NCBI GenBank assembly: GCA_009363875.1 | Contig: CM018687.1 | Location: 22,389,764 to 22,453,763 of the forward strand | DNA: 64,000 bases | Reading direction: 5' to 3' | Origin: Mikania micrantha | Lineage: Eukaryota; Streptophyta; Magnoliopsida; Asterales; Asteraceae | In this document: positions 45,843 to 59,639 of the stretch, in pieces | How positions within the stretch are numbered: position 1 is the stretch's first letter | Layout: each line of letters opens with the position of its first letter | The notes under the pieces: generated by a model | The model's database searches: none | What the model saw: the letters and a program-made list of their open reading frames with translations, nothing else | What the model was told of the DNA's origin: nothing | Translations under genes and position numbers: made by a program

Positions 45843-47911
45843 CGTAACACCCCAACTTTTCTATTACAAATTATTTGAACTTATGAATGCGTAATGGATA
45901 AATAACCTGTTGGAAAATGAACGAAAAATAACTAAGTTAAGATCTCAAGTTCGTGTACTCGATATTGGAACTCGAGTACACTGTACTAGAAATTTGTAAT
46001 CGAAACCCTCCAGATTTCGAGTACCAGGATTTCGAGAAGGTTTCCTATAAATAGTAGTGCCTTGGGAAACGTGCCAACCTTTGGCTGGAAGCACGCTCTC
46101 TCTCGAGTACACGAAGCAGATTTCGAGAACTACAAGAAACGAGCTTTAATCGATCAAACGAAGGGGGAACGCACGGGAATCTACAGGAGTGATCATCTAG
46201 CATCAAGTAAGTGATCTAAACCAAAAAGTTTGGATTTTTATGAACAAGTGAACTTATGCATGAAGCTCACACCTTTAGGCATAAAACTCACACCTTTATG
46301 CATAAAGTTCGAAACTTTGTGGTTCTAACGTGTTGGTAACAACATAAGGAACCTATAACTAGCTCCCCATGATCTTAGATAAATTTCTGAGATGGATTAT
46401 GGTAAAAAGATGAGTATTCGAAATAGGCCTAGGGGAATGCTCGAAATCACCATTTCGAGTAGGGAATTCAAGTACACTAGTATTTCGAGTACAAGGACTA
46501 TTTCGAGTACAAGGGTTATTTCGAATACAAATGATGGTTTCGAGTACTAGAGTATTTCGCGAACTGCAAGTGTTCGAATACAATTCAGTTTCGAGGACTT
46601 GTAGTAATGAGGGGGAACTAGTAGGCTATGAGGACTTAGAATATTTTATAAGTCTAAGGACGTAATGTAATGTAATGAGATGATGTAACTGATGTAGGTT
46701 CTTAAGGCCTAGCTAAGGAGTTCGGCTAAGGAAACAAGAGTCTACTATCAGGTGAGTTCTAGACGCCCTATTTTATGTTTAATATTTTGGGCTGGCATAC
46801 ATGCTTATTGTTATGTTTATGATTTTATGTGCTTATGATGCTGATGAACAAATGATGATGTGCCATGACTATGTATGCATGTTATGTGTTAGCATGATTT
46901 ATGCATGAAAGTATGCTAAGTATGACGAATGCATGTTAGTAAGTTATGATGATGAACTGTATGATAACATGCTATGATGATTATATGCTAGCATAATGTG
47001 TATATGATGCCATGATGAATGATATGATGATATGCTGCTAGCATGACATGTGTATGATGTTAGGATGTTATGATGATATGATACTAGCATAGCCGGTTAT
47101 GAATAATCCTATGTGATTAGGATAAGGTTACGATGTTATGTTGAATGATGATATAGTGCTAGTATATCATGTCATGATGAATGATGGTTGCTCCCGTACT
47201 TGTTACGGGGTAAGTATGACGTTGCTCCCATATTCATATAGGGTAAGTATGGTTGCTCCAGTACTTGTTACTGGGTAAGTACGGTTGCTCCCGTACTTGT
47301 TACGGGGTAAGTATGACGTTGCTCCCATATTCATATGGGGTAAGTATGGTTGCTCCCGTACTTGTTACGGGGTAAGTATGACGTTGCTCCCATATTCGTA
47401 TGGGGTAAGTATGGTTGCTCCAATACTTGTTACTGAGTAAGTATGGATATGTAGAATGCTTCGGTGGGTCAGATCAACGGTTATGGAGCCTTGTGCCGGC
47501 ATAAGCCCACTGTTACGCTCAGTAGCAGTGGTTGTATGATGATTAGGATGTTGATGTGACAAGGTTTTGGATTATGTGAACGAAATGATGTCTTATGTTA
47601 AATATGTTTTAACTTAACAAAATGTTTACGATGTTTTATGAAAACTAGAACTCCCCAGCGTAAGCTCACTTGATTTAGCATGTATGTCAGATTAAGCTAT
47701 GGTCAGAGAAAGCATGGGGCTCGGGCATCAAGTCAGACGATCCGTTGGTTTTGGCAATTCGATATAGTTTTTGATACAGACACTTTATTGAATTTTTTTT
47801 ATCAAACTATGTTTACATTTCCGCTGCATGATTATGAAAGTTTTTAGTTTATGAGCTATGTGTAATGATGAAAACCAACCTCTGCGAGGCACCCGGGATC
47901 GGGGCCTCACA
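45843..47911 (+). repeat. 3' LTR of the Tekay-like element (2069 bp)
   Basis: Close copy of 38950-41080 with scattered substitutions; first base C rather than T. TATA box at 46046-46053, donor 46752, acceptor 47690. About 60 bp shorter mainly because the hairpin array has two units fewer. Confidence 0.92.
47187..47445 (+). repeat. Hairpin array, eight units, 3' LTR
   Basis: Same unit as 40294-40615; the order of stem types differs, showing gain or loss of units since insertion. Confidence 0.9.
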
Positions 47912-49618
47912 AATATTCACAGTATGCCAGTATCGACCCATGATATTTAGATGTTAACAATGTGGATAAACAGGTAGAGTGGCTAAGAGAATGTCAACCT
48001 TGGTAACATGGATGAGCACCAAAGGCTGCCAAGAACCAACGTTATTATTAACTTCATTGGCCTCCAAGGGGATTTGACTAAGTACCAAACGATACTAACA
48101 ATATGGAGGGTCTCTAAGATCGAAACTATGCTGCCATCTATTTTAATAGTAATGAAGGGATACTTTGATTTTGCTAAGTGTGTATCGACTTTACTAGTGT
48201 CGACACACCCTCAGCCTTCGAACTCAGTGATTTTCACGAAGCCCAAGTAAAATAAATCAAAAATGAATAAAATCTAATCGACTTAAAGACTCAATGATTT
48301 ATGGGAACATACTAAGGTCGATGATGATGAATTTCAGCTAAGTATGAGATCCAACATACTAAAATTGATGGGAATTGTGTTGTTATAATATTAACTTGAC
48401 TATACAAGATTTCATTGATAATATAAGGTTTATAACATTTCAAAGTACACAAAATTTTTGCAAAACAAAGGGGAATAGGTTGAACAACAAAAAGGATGGT
48501 GTATATGCCATGCATGCAAACGTTGATAATTATTCACCATCTTTCCTTTTTGCATGATTGGATTTCATGGGGATTGGATGCCAAAACCATCTTTCCTATA
48601 AAGTTAATATTTTATTTAACATGGCTTCAAACCCAAATGATAATTACGCATAAGGATTTTGTAATTTACTACAACCTAAGATAGATTACCTATACAATAA
48701 CATGGTTTTCAAATGCATCCTGAAACAAACATATACAACACAATGATAACATGAACTCATGGTTATGAACACAAAGGAATGAAACACAAGGTGTTGAACA
48801 TTTGGTGAAACAACACAACGAGCACGAATATCTACAATATACAAATGACATAACATCTTCTATGAGTTCTCATAGCCCCTCTTACTCTTTTTTTTTTAAA
48901 AACTCAGGGTGAAACATGCATGATATTATCACGATATTATCACGATATTATCATGATATGATCACTTTACATAACTCTTACGGAATTTGATAAAATTTCT
49001 ATGATGAAACTAGACTTGCATTGATTAGAACATATTTTGGTAAACAATGATAGCTATTGGCCCGGCCAGACCCATCGTTGATTGAGTTGACTTCGGTTCT
49101 TTGCTGTGATTGTTTGCTACTTTAGCATTGTTAGGAATGCTAAACATAGTATGAACATATTTGGATAACACATCGGTTTGCTTGTTAGTGAATTCATATA
49201 TAATGTTAATCTATTCAAGTTTGCAAGCATATTATTTAAACTTTGATGACTATTTATGTGTGTGTAAAAACCTATGATTGCTCGCCAACTACTTTTGTAG
49301 TTGACACTTGTTTTATACATGTTTCAGGTAATGAAGCAAAGTAGGGAAGGATAGCTCTACGTACTTCTGGATATCATCACATATGGATGTTGTACTTAGC
49401 TAAATTAAATGGATCTACTGAAGAATATGATTTAGTTAACTTAGCTACATCTTTTGTGTATGCATTGTATATGATACATGATGAGCATGATTTTTGTGTA
49501 ATTAATTTGAATGATTAAATGATATGCGATGATACAATTTAGTTACCCATAAGCTTATGAACAATCTGCACATTCCTTGGGGCATCCCGAAGATTCCGCC
49601 GTTTGTCGGGGTGTTACA
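47912..49618 (+). repeat. Gypsy 3' LTR, right part
   Basis: Continuation of the LTR begun at 37766; ends GTCGGGGTGTTACA, complementary to its TGTAAC start. Has an acceptor-like ACATGTTTCAG^G at 49327 and a hairpin GTGT.CGAC..GTCG.ACAC near 48182-48210. Total LTR about 2.9 kb without the insertion. Short frames here are not genes. Confidence 0.7.
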
Positions 49619-49621
49619 CTC

Positions 49622-49823
49622 CATTCCCAAAAAGATAAACCGAAAAGCTCAAGTGATTCAAACCACTATTGTGCTCAACACTGTTTCAAAAGCAACTCAT
49701 GTGATCCAGGTATGTTGTACATGTGGTGACTCAGGTTATTATGTCAACACTTGCCTACTTTGGGGCAACAAGAATAATGCGCTTAACAATTCCGTGAACA
49801 AGGTCAATACAAGATTTGGTTAG
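49622..49823 (+). pseudogene. Gypsy gag zinc-knuckle remnant
   Basis: Reads CCTCGDSGYYVNTC, a CCHC knuckle with His replaced by Tyr, in a basic Asn-rich context. It belongs to the element whose 3' LTR starts at 51171 and into which the preceding element inserted. Confidence 0.6.
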
Positions 49824-51170
49824 TCTTAATTACACATTGAATCTAAATGAACATGACTTTCTAACAGACTTTTATTGAAGAAATTAGAAAGTTTAATCTA
49901 ATAGTAGGCATGAAATGGATATGCAAGAGTTGTGCCAAAATTTCTGTCTACTTTCTTGATCGTCTCGCATCTCCTAAATTCCAAGAACTTGCAAGACAAT
50001 TCATAATCACAACCTACAAATATTTCATACTCGAAGACTTGTTCATCACTCATTGTAACCTCATTATAATAAATAGAAATACCAAAATAAAATAGAACCA
50101 TAATTAAATTAAAATAATGCATCTGACAAAACAAGATTATCATAGGACTTGATTGAGGAAGCTATCATGCGTTGATAATGTGGTGGGTTGGTGGTTGGAT
50201 TCACCCTACATCCACCCTATATATAAACATTGTCAATACACTTGTAGAAACACTCAGTTAAGAAACTATGAGAAAAAAGTAAATTAAAATTATCAACAAA
50301 GGCTTATTAGCAAACCATAATTTAAGGTAAAATAACATGCAAAAAACATAACCGTAGTAATAAAATTAAATTAGGGGAGAGTTTAATATCCATATTCTTC
50401 CTAAGTATGTTAGGATTTAACTAAAGTAAGCCATAAATAAGCATTCAAGTAAAACCATGATCTCCCGGTGAAAACTTCAATCTTTATTCCAAATACATAC
50501 AAACTCCTAAACTCTCATTACTAGAATTCAACAATTTCACACTTGTAAAGACACCTATAAGAACATCAAATGTATAGTTATATTTTTTGAATCATTGAAA
50601 AACAAAGATAAACAAATTTATGTTCATTTACAATTATCAATATCTTAAGTTCAACTCTGATTACAATAATATGCTAATATTTAACTTATTTCAAATATTC
50701 AAATATTTTTTAAGGAATACTTATCATTGTAATGTTTTTCTTAGTTATTTATAAAGATAGTGTAGAAAAGTCGCAAACATATAATCAACAAATTTATTAA
50801 GTGTAACTATAAAGCTTATGTCTATTAAATTTAAGCGTAAATTAGTGATTCAATGCGCAACGTAGATAGCATGATAGAGATTACATAAAACCCTATATTT
50901 TTTCCTATTGAAGTATACATTGATGATTCAATGCAATTCGTAATGATACTCATGAAAATCACTTTATGGGAAGAAAACCAAGAGTTACTACAAATTTCCT
51001 AACGAATTGCACGTTGGTGATTCAATGCACATTATTAGAAAATGTAATTCTGACAAATAAGTAAAGAAAGGCAATTTAATAGGTCGAAGGAAAAAGAATA
51101 ATTAATTATTTAGATAACCTTTTCTCCCAAGGTAAATTTCGGGACGAAATTTCTTAAAGTAAGGGAGACT
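49824..51170. other. Decayed interior of a gypsy element
   Basis: No pol motif is visible. Three copies of TGATTCAATGC lie at about 50850, 50931 and 51020. Ends with the usual AAATTTCGGGACGAAATTTC box and polypurine AAGTAAGGGAGAC. Confidence 0.5.
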
Positions 51171-52870
51171 GTAACATTTAGGGTTTTCCTGAAAATTTAA
51201 ATATGTCAAAACTTAAATTATTATTATTACTATTTTCTATTCTTTATTCTCTAAACATGTGCATATGCATAGATGCCTATGCATAGTTATAAAAATATAG
51301 ATATCCATCACTTACGTATTAATGGCTAATAAGGATTTATTTAAGTTAGACATTTGAAATTGTATACCTAAGTTTATATGATTTTCAAATAATAATTACA
51401 AATTAATTAAACCGTAATTTCAAAAATAGCCTTACATGAAATTTTAAAACGAAAGGTTTTGAGTAACCTAAGTCGTATGAATCAAACGTTCTAATTAATC
51501 GGATCATGAGTCGAACCTTGTTTAGATTTATAAAATAACATGAAGCTTAGACATAAATCATATGATATTTTATTCACTTCATCAATAATTCTAAGTTCAG
51601 GTTATATCATGCAACATAATAAGAGAGCTAAAAAATAATGTACACCTAAAGTGAACTCATAACTTCCTGAGAAATTTATATGTTGTTAACAAACACTAGT
51701 GACGCCAAACTTGACAATCAGATTTCAAATTTGAATACTAGAAATACTTGAGAATTATGAGAGGGGTTTTTAAAATAAAATATCATATTCGAGGGGGCTT
51801 AATGAAAATATTTGAATTAATTCACATAGCACCAAAGGACCGCATGTAGTGTCGTTTTGGTGTTTGTGTGTGAATTGCAATACACACTAATTTGAACAAG
51901 AAATTCATATTTAGAAAACACACATTTATCATATTATTAAACATAACTTTCTGCTTCACCTCCTCGTTATTTGAACGGCAATCTAGGCTTAATTAAGCAC
52001 CTCCCTTGGTTCTTTGTAACCCATATATGAATGGCAACCTGCTTCTTAATTATGATGGGTGACGACGAGAAGAATCAAGAAACGAAGGAGGATTTATAAA
52101 AACCCAAACCCTCGACACATTTACGCAACAATGAGAATGCAACTTTTGATAGAAATGGGAAGAACCATACCAAGGTCATTGATCCGACAATTCCGGTAAA
52201 GTTTTGCTTCGTTGTTAAAGTTCAAATCGCTCATTGCAGTTTTGGTACGGCTTGAATGAAAGACAGATACGGGTTTCGAAAGGCGTAGGAAATTTAATGT
52301 GAAATGCCAATAGGAGAATATGTTTGTGTGTGGTGTGCCTGTCCGCCAACCAGAGAAAAGAAACAACTAACACAATAGTGTGTAGCAAAAATCTACGTTG
52401 TGGGTGTGTAATACGAGCCAAGTGCCAAGATATGGTGTTAAGTGTGTAGGGTTCGAGCCAGGCTAGTTTTGAGCGTTAAAAATTTGGCAACGAAAATCAT
52501 GTGTGTATATGTGTACCATTATGTAGTAATACGAGGACAAAAGGGTCTGTGAGTGGATCATATTAGTAATTGTTATTTAAACGTCATGTAAACTCTAAGA
52601 ACTAAGAGGTTTGGGTTACATGAAGAAAAACATTGTAAAATTTATTCACTACATGTGTTAAATGAAAGCAACATGTGGAGCCAAAACCCTCTTGAGTCTA
52701 ACAACGAGTAGTTAAATTATATTAATTGGAAAAAAAATCATGCAGGTGATTGAGACTTGAAAAAGACGAAGCTTGCTCGTGATTTTCTAAACACTGTTAA
52801 AGAAGCTCATTTCATGTGAGTTATTCTCATTCTTCTCTTTTTCACTTTTGTAAACTTTGGGAATGTTACA
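51171..52870 (+). repeat. Gypsy 3' LTR (1.7 kb)
   Basis: TGTAACATTTAGGG start after the polypurine tract; complementary end GGGAATGTTACA at 52870. TATA-like TTATAAAAA at 52094. The region with minus ORFs around 52121-52421 is not coding. Confidence 0.75.
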
Positions 52871-52974
52871 TATGCCTTGTATCAAACTCATTGTTTTCAT
52901 ATAGTCAAAAATGTGATGATTCAATTACTTAGTTTTAGTAGATTAGTCTTATGGAGCCATCTCCCCACCTTTCT

Positions 52975-53190
52975 CCGGCCCTACAAATGCATGCAGGTGG
53001 TCATTTGGGTCTTCGGTTCCATCATATTTTCTTACATTCGACGGGACTTTGAGTTTTTCAGAAAAGGGTGCTTAGGCGATCCTTTTGGTAAATTTGGACA
53101 TGTCCGTGTAATTAGTGGGTTGGTACGGCTGCAAAAAAGGATCTCGGTCCTCGTGTTCATCTTCATTGTGTCGGGTTGTACTTTTTTTCC
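52975..53190 (-). pseudogene. Tat/Ogre-type gypsy gag fragment
   Basis: Minus strand reads RDPFLQPYQPTNYTDMSKF, a stop, then PFSEKLKVPSNVRKYDGTED and PNDHLHAFVG, the start of the retrotransposon gag domain of Tat/Ogre elements. Only about 70 codons remain. Confidence 0.6.
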
Positions 53191-53224
53191 TTCCAAGGTG
53201 CCCTGGGGCTTTCATTGTTCTCGA

Positions 53225-53395
53225 AGTGCCGTAACGGTGTCATGCGCGGGCCGCTACCGTGTCATGCATGGGTCGCGGCCGTGCCATTTGTGTGTCGCGA
53301 CCGTGTCATTCGTGTGTCATGAACGTGCCATTCGAGTGTCTCGACCGTGCAATTGTGTGCCGTGACTGTGTCACAGGGGTTGCTAAGCCGAACAA
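53225..53395. repeat. GC-rich minisatellite, ~22-bp period
   Basis: Diverged copies of a unit like GTCGCGACCGTGTCATTCGT. The open frames 52877-53365 and 53259-53573 translate this repeat and are not genes. Confidence 0.7.
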
Positions 53396-55917
53396 TTGTG
53401 CCGCATGGAGCTGCAGGGCAACTTTTGTTTGCCAAAATTATTTCTTTGATACTTTACCGTGCCAAAGGCTCCAGATCCTTATATTTGACATATTTCCACA
53501 ACTTGGCAAGAAAGAATCCCATTTTCGACATATTCCAAAAAATCCATATTGGACCAAAAAGCCATTTTTGTGATTTGTGAGATTTTGATGATTTCTAATC
53601 ATTGAACTGAGCTTGAATACTCTTATAAATGTTATATGAAGTAAATTAAACCAAGTATAAGAACTAGAGCTTACTGTTTTGAAGAATTCACTTTGAAACG
53701 CAAGAAAAAGGGTTTTTCGGCAATTCTTTGTTTTGGATGATTTCTTGATATATGTTTGTAGTCTTTGAGGATAAGTTAAAACGATGTGTTAGAATACTTT
53801 GAATCTCCAAAAGTGAATAGAAAGAGGTACACATCGAATTTGGGGGGAGGGGGGTATATGGGGTTTTTGGAAAAATTTTCAAAGTCAGAGTTCAAGCGAA
53901 CTTACTTGTTATCTTGCTTTAAATTGGGGAGTAAGTTTGGACATATTTTTAAGGCTTCTAGAAGGCTGCTCCAATCCCTTTTGAAGTCCCAATGCGAATA
54001 GGATTGCCATAGATACTAGGTTTTGCGATTTAACAATAGTTTACGCAATTTTACGATTGTTTTCTTGAGGAAGTCGGGTTGTCAAGAATCACTATTTTTA
54101 TGCTCCCATTTGCATACCCTTAAGTATATAATGTGACAAGGCAAATATCTATTAAAAATATAACCAAAGGTTTAGTCTAAGTATCTAATTTGTGCAACAA
54201 GTTTATAAATATAATTTAACTAATGGTAGGTTTTCTAGAGTTCTTGGGTCCATCCAGGCACCATCACGCTTATTTATCTTTGAGTCGATTTTTTCAATTT
54301 TACAAGCAATGTTCTTGTTCAAGCAACCAAGTATCCGAGCAGTACCTGTTTCTAATTACCTGAAAGACATGCTAAAATATGTCAACTATAAAGTTGGGGA
54401 GAGCATAAGTTTAGACTTTATACAACACAATAATAAATACCATGTATTAATTCAAATCCATACAACCAACCATGTACCATAACCAAGCATATGCCTCATA
54501 ACATGTTAGCCCATATTATGGTCCCCATAATCTACTTCCTTTTCCGAGACCCGTTCATGTCCTTGGTATTCAAGTATAATAACGAATATATGCCTACATC
54601 AACCTCAATGGGGTTTCAACCCTATAATTTATAGGGCCATCCTTTCGAGCCATGTGTGTGGGATTCCCCAAGTAGTATTACTCATATACTAATTGGCTCA
54701 CCCTATGAGTTAATGGATGTATAATGTGTCATGTTTCAGGGGAAACAGTTAATTTGAATGGCGTACATTATCACATATTAAATTTATAAAATAGTTTAGA
54801 GCATGCTTTCGGTAACACAAAACAGTAAAAACAAAAGGGATCACATGAACTCACCTAGTTGCTCTAATAGTTTCATTTTGTTCCTGTACAAGTATGTCTT
54901 TGTGCCACTATACCTTATTGCTATGTTCCAAGTGTTATCATCAAAACAAGTTCCTATTTGTAGCAATTCATATATGTATAAGTTGTAGATTTCATAAATT
55001 ATGGTTGTTGATTGTGGTTGAACTCTTCGAGGTTTATGTGTTGAAGGTTTGTTATTCCAACGTTTAAAAATATTAGCAAACTTAGTGAAATCTTACTATA
55101 TAACTATACATATAAATGTATGTAATATATTAATATAATCACGTGTTTACTATATGCATTGGTTTTCTGTCTTCATAGTCTATTTGTATAATTAATTTCA
55201 TAACTGTGCAGAAGATGTTTTGTTTTAATATATCTATCAAATTAATTTGATCCTTAAAGTTGATTCATTCTCATATGTGTATTAAATTACTATAAATTAA
55301 AATTAAGTATGTGGACATTTTAAGTATAGATAATAACACCTTAGTAACAATGTACAATAACATAATACATTGATTATTATCTAAATGAATTTAAATTATA
55401 CAATCTCGTTATTATATTTTTAACCATAGTGTTAGTGTTAAAAGATTAACTAATAAGTACTCATATTTGCAAAATACTAGCAGAGAATATTATTGTCTAT
55501 AATAATGTGCATGTTAGAGATATTGGTTTACATCGACTATTGTAATTGTGACAAATATTTAATACAAGATGTATTTATCATAATCGTGCTTTAATATATG
55601 TGTCCGAAGTGTATGTATAAATCTTGGATGAAACTACTACTCATAATAGTAATTATAATATTAATTTATATACAATCTCAATAACATGGTTATTGTAAAA
55701 TAGTAATTATAAGTATACATATGTAGATAGTGTAATATCATATTAAAAGTATGTTCAATTAACAATTACGTTGTTTAAATAATGGTTTTACAATTTCTAA
55801 TGGTGTTTGTAATAATAATATCATAACCTTGATTAAAATTTTGTAAGACAACAACTAAATAGGGAGGTAGGACATGACAATATTATCGTTGAATATACTT
55901 ATAATACACATGTGGGG
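53396..55917. other. AT-rich intergenic stretch
   Basis: No gene, LTR end or strong repeat is recognised; short frames lack family features. Confidence 0.45.
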
Positions 55918-56635
55918 AAAATTACCAAAATACCCACTTTGACCAAAAATTTAACCAAAATGGCCATTTGACTTTTCCATCACCAAAATGTCCATGCCTT
56001 TACAGGCGCCGGCGCCCGTATACTTACGGGCGGCCGCCTATATGGGATCCAATGGGATTTCGCCATGTGTCCTTAACGGGCGCCCGGACCGACCACACAG
56101 GCGCCTGAACCTAGTTACGGGCGTCCAAGACTTTTTTTTCGGAAAACGTGTCACAGGCGTCCGCCTGTACTTTACAGGCGCCCGCCCGTACTTTACAGGC
56201 GCCCGCCCGTACTTTACAGGCGCCCGCCCGTACTTTACAGGCGCCCGTACTTTACAGGCGTCCGCCCGTACTTTACAGGCGTCCGACCGTACTTTTTTAT
56301 TTTTTTATTTTTTTTCTATTTTTTTTAATTTTTTTTAAATGACTTTTTTATTTTTTTATTTTTTTTATTTTTTTAGGGGCGGACGCCCGTGACAAAGGTG
56401 TCAGGGTGGGCCCGACGCCCATGACAACTTACTTTTTTAAAGGGCGTTCGTCAGATTTAAGAGGCGTGGGCGCCCGTGTAGGACACATGGCGAAATCCTA
56501 TTGGATCCCATATAGGCGGCCGCCCGTAAGTATACGGGTGCCGGCGCCTGTAAAGGCATGGACATTTTGGTGATGGAAAAGTCAAATGGCCATTTTGGTT
56601 AAATTTTTGGTCAAAGTGGCTATTTTCGTAATTTT
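55918..56635. mobile_element. Fold-back (MULE-like) element with 168-bp inverted repeats and GC-rich palindromic repeats
   Basis: Arms 55918-56085 and 56468-56635 are inverted copies with only a few mismatches, starting AAAATTACC.AAATA and ending CGGGCGCCC. The inner half of each arm contains GGCGCC and TACTTACGGGCGGCCGCC. The centre holds six or so 23-bp units (ACAGGCGCCCGCCCGTACTTT, 56157-56295) then T-rich filler. No transposase and no clear target duplication. Confidence 0.82.
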
Positions 56636-58276
56636 GTGTATGCTTTTAAAACGGTTCAAAATGTATTCCTAAATAGAATTTTACCATAGAAATGGTATCT
56701 TGCATAAAAGTCATAATAAGATTAGGTTAATATTTTACAAATTTTTTATCTTAATTAAAACTATATCTACGTACTGTTGCACAAATCAGAATTATGGCAT
56801 GAAACTCTCATACTATACATACATTTTTGAATCCTAATACCTACAACACTTGTCATAATATAAAAATATCATTTGTAAACCAAAGTGATTTAACAATCAT
56901 ATTGAATGATATAAAAATGTTAATATGATGTTTTTGACAGTAGTGACTCTAGTTGTAATGTTAATTGTTCTAATAATATCAAATGTATAGTAATGATAGT
57001 ATTTTAATTCTTGCATAATTTCTTTCACCTCCACCAACATGTATTAGAACAAACCTTTAAATAAACAACATGTATTAGAACAAAACTTTAAATTAATAAA
57101 CAACATGCATGTAAAAATCAGGTGTTTGTAGTATCAATTCTTACCCGATTTTTGGTTGTAATCCATACTACTAACCTTAGCGAGCAACCACCACCATGGT
57201 TGTTGTAGACTCGCCAGTAGGTCAAGACCGTCTCCATCGTGCAACAGAAGAGTCTCTGCATGGACACCCAAACAAATATCAGAATCAAAATCTTCGTTAA
57301 TTCGGCATGCATGTGTAGATCGAGGTTGGTTATCGGCTGCATAGCGAGAGGATAAGGAGAAAACTCTACTTCAGCCCCTAGCGGAAGCTAGCAGCCCTCA
57401 ACGTACGACAGCCCTTGGTGGTTCTCTAGTTGCGGTTGCCGCTTCATGTGTTGTATGGGATTCAAAACCTCCACCATCTTCATTCGTCCCTTTCTACCTA
57501 GCTGCACCATAATATCTGCACCGCCTCGCCGTTGGTTTACGGCTAAAACCTAGCCCCCATCATCTTTTCGGCACTGTTTTTCTCACTTTAGAGCTGAGAT
57601 CTCAGGAAACCAAAATAGGGAACATTACAGAGTGTGAGGAGAGGAGTTTGGGGATGTGGCTCACTTGTCTCACCGATGTACTGCCGTCGTGGCTCCGCTC
57701 TAGCACCACTGGCGTTCTCTCTCTCTTTCTCGGTGTCTCACTGCTAGACACACGATTTTTTTGGCAAAAAGGTGTACCTTTCAAGTTTGAAATGGAAACT
57801 AGGTTGGTCAATGAATGTAAATGGTTTATGGGTGGTCCGCCATTGGTACCAAAGGACTCAAACAGTCAACAGGTGATCCACCATTGGACCAGCGGATCCG
57901 GTTCTCCCACAAGCGGATTCCAGCATTTCTAACGTGGTTGGATGGGGATTAAACGGAGTCTAGGGTTCCGCATGCACCACCAGCGAACCAGGTGTACCAG
58001 GTGTACGATACTGCTTTTCTTTTGTCTTCATCCGGATCACATGCATGCAACACATGCATACGTACGTTTATTTTTGTAATGCTTTTTTCTTTCTTTTTTA
58101 ATGCTTTTCTTTTGTCTTCATCCAGATCACATGCAAAATATTTATGTTTTTTCTGCTTTTGAATACATACGTACGTTTATTTTTTTAAGTTTTTTTCTTT
58201 CTTTTTTTTTTCTAATGTTGTGATGCACGTTTTTGTATTATAATTTTAAAAATAGTTATTATTGTTATATAAAAGG
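56636..58276. other. Intergenic stretch
   Basis: No gene recognised. 58013-58205 is a tandem duplication of about 95 bp containing CTTTTGTCTTCATCC and ACGTACGTTTATTTTT. Confidence 0.5.
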
Positions 58277-59639
58277 TGAGGAAGACATCCATTCTAATGA
58301 CCATTGTGATGCACATTGTTGTTAGAAAAATGTCTAGGAGAAGAAAGAATATTTTTCTACTCCAAAACTACCTCCTGAAACGTCTAGTAATGAGGAAGAC
58401 ATCCAGCCTCCGATTGTAAACCCGGCTATAAACCCACCTGACATGGCTGTAAACCCTCCTGTAAACCTGGATTTAATCCCTCATGTAAACCCGCCTGCAA
58501 ACATTCTTGCAAACTTTCCAAGCATTGAGGAATGGGATGAAGAAGGCAATGATGTGTATGGAATTGGGCTTTCAATAACCTATTTCCAGATAATAAAGAT
58601 CCGGAAGAACCGATAGTTGAACAACAATTGAGTCATGAAGAAAAACCAGAAGATGAGTGTCACACCCTGGGCCGGCGGGGTTGGATCGGAGTCCCCGTCG
58701 GGCGGAAGGTTCCTGGGGCGCGATATCGGGTGTGATAATCGAGTTGATCAGATTGTTTACATAGCATCAATGTTAAGAATAACTAAAGCACAATAAAGCA
58801 TTTAACTAGGATTACAAAGTTAAATTACAATGTCAATGTTTGATAATTTAACTTAGTAAACCTAACAAAAGAATCAATGTATTCTATCTTGTAATCTGTA
58901 CAAGACATCCAAGAATGATTAGTGTGATTAATAAAATATGTGCTTCCCAAAATCACTAGGTCCTCTATTTAGGCCGCCTAGCATGCAATCCAAAAGCTTA
59001 AGTTAAACATGTGCATCACCTGAGAAAGCGTGTAAGAAAACAAAGTCAACACAATGGTTGGTGAGTTCATGTAGTTTTAGTATGTGAAAATAGCTTTTGT
59101 TTATTGCTTCAAAGTTTCCAAGTCTATATTGTTTGTATGCATTAGCTTCAATATGAGTTTAACAAGCATCGTGTTTGGAAGTTTATGATAATCCCCTAAA
59201 AGCATCCTTGTATCCCCTAGGTAACAACCCTAATCTCATTAACACCACCTGTATCATCCGACTCGGTATGCTTATATATAGGGCATACCCCTGGGTCAAG
59301 CCTACGACCCGCCCAGACGCCGTCCCACCACATACTAAGTCGCATAGGACATTGCTGTTAATGATAATTAAGCGTCTTACCTACCCTCTCTTTCGTTTCC
59401 GAGTATAGTTTAAGCATTTTGTTTGTAAGTTTACCCCATACATCAATAGTATCCGTGAGTTTGTTTGAATGTTACCGGAATAGACAACTGAATGCCCGAA
59501 GGAATTCAGTATCAGTCCATACCAGCCCCAGGATTTACGTGTAACTTAGGGGGAGATAAGGGCTACTCATGATGACACAAAGTCAACTAAGATTCACCAA
59601 TACCGTCCTAGTCACTGATCACCTGAGTAAATAGTTTAT

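Larger units (their letters stand above)
38950..47911 (+). mobile_element. Nearly full-length Tekay-like chromovirus (Ty3/gypsy)
   Basis: Two very similar LTRs (38950-41080 and 45843-47911), a primer site, gag, protease, RT, RNase H, integrase, a chromodomain-type C-terminus and a polypurine tract are all in order on the plus strand. Bases before the 5' LTR (gatat, counting from GTAACACC) and after the 3' LTR (aatat) nearly match, as a decayed 5-bp duplication would. The reading frames are broken at several points, so it is not autonomous. It split an older gypsy LTR. Confidence 0.93.

Noticed and set aside
56148..56342. Frame with repeated TLQAPAR words
   Set aside because: Translation of the 23-bp repeat and of a T-rich tract in the fold-back element.
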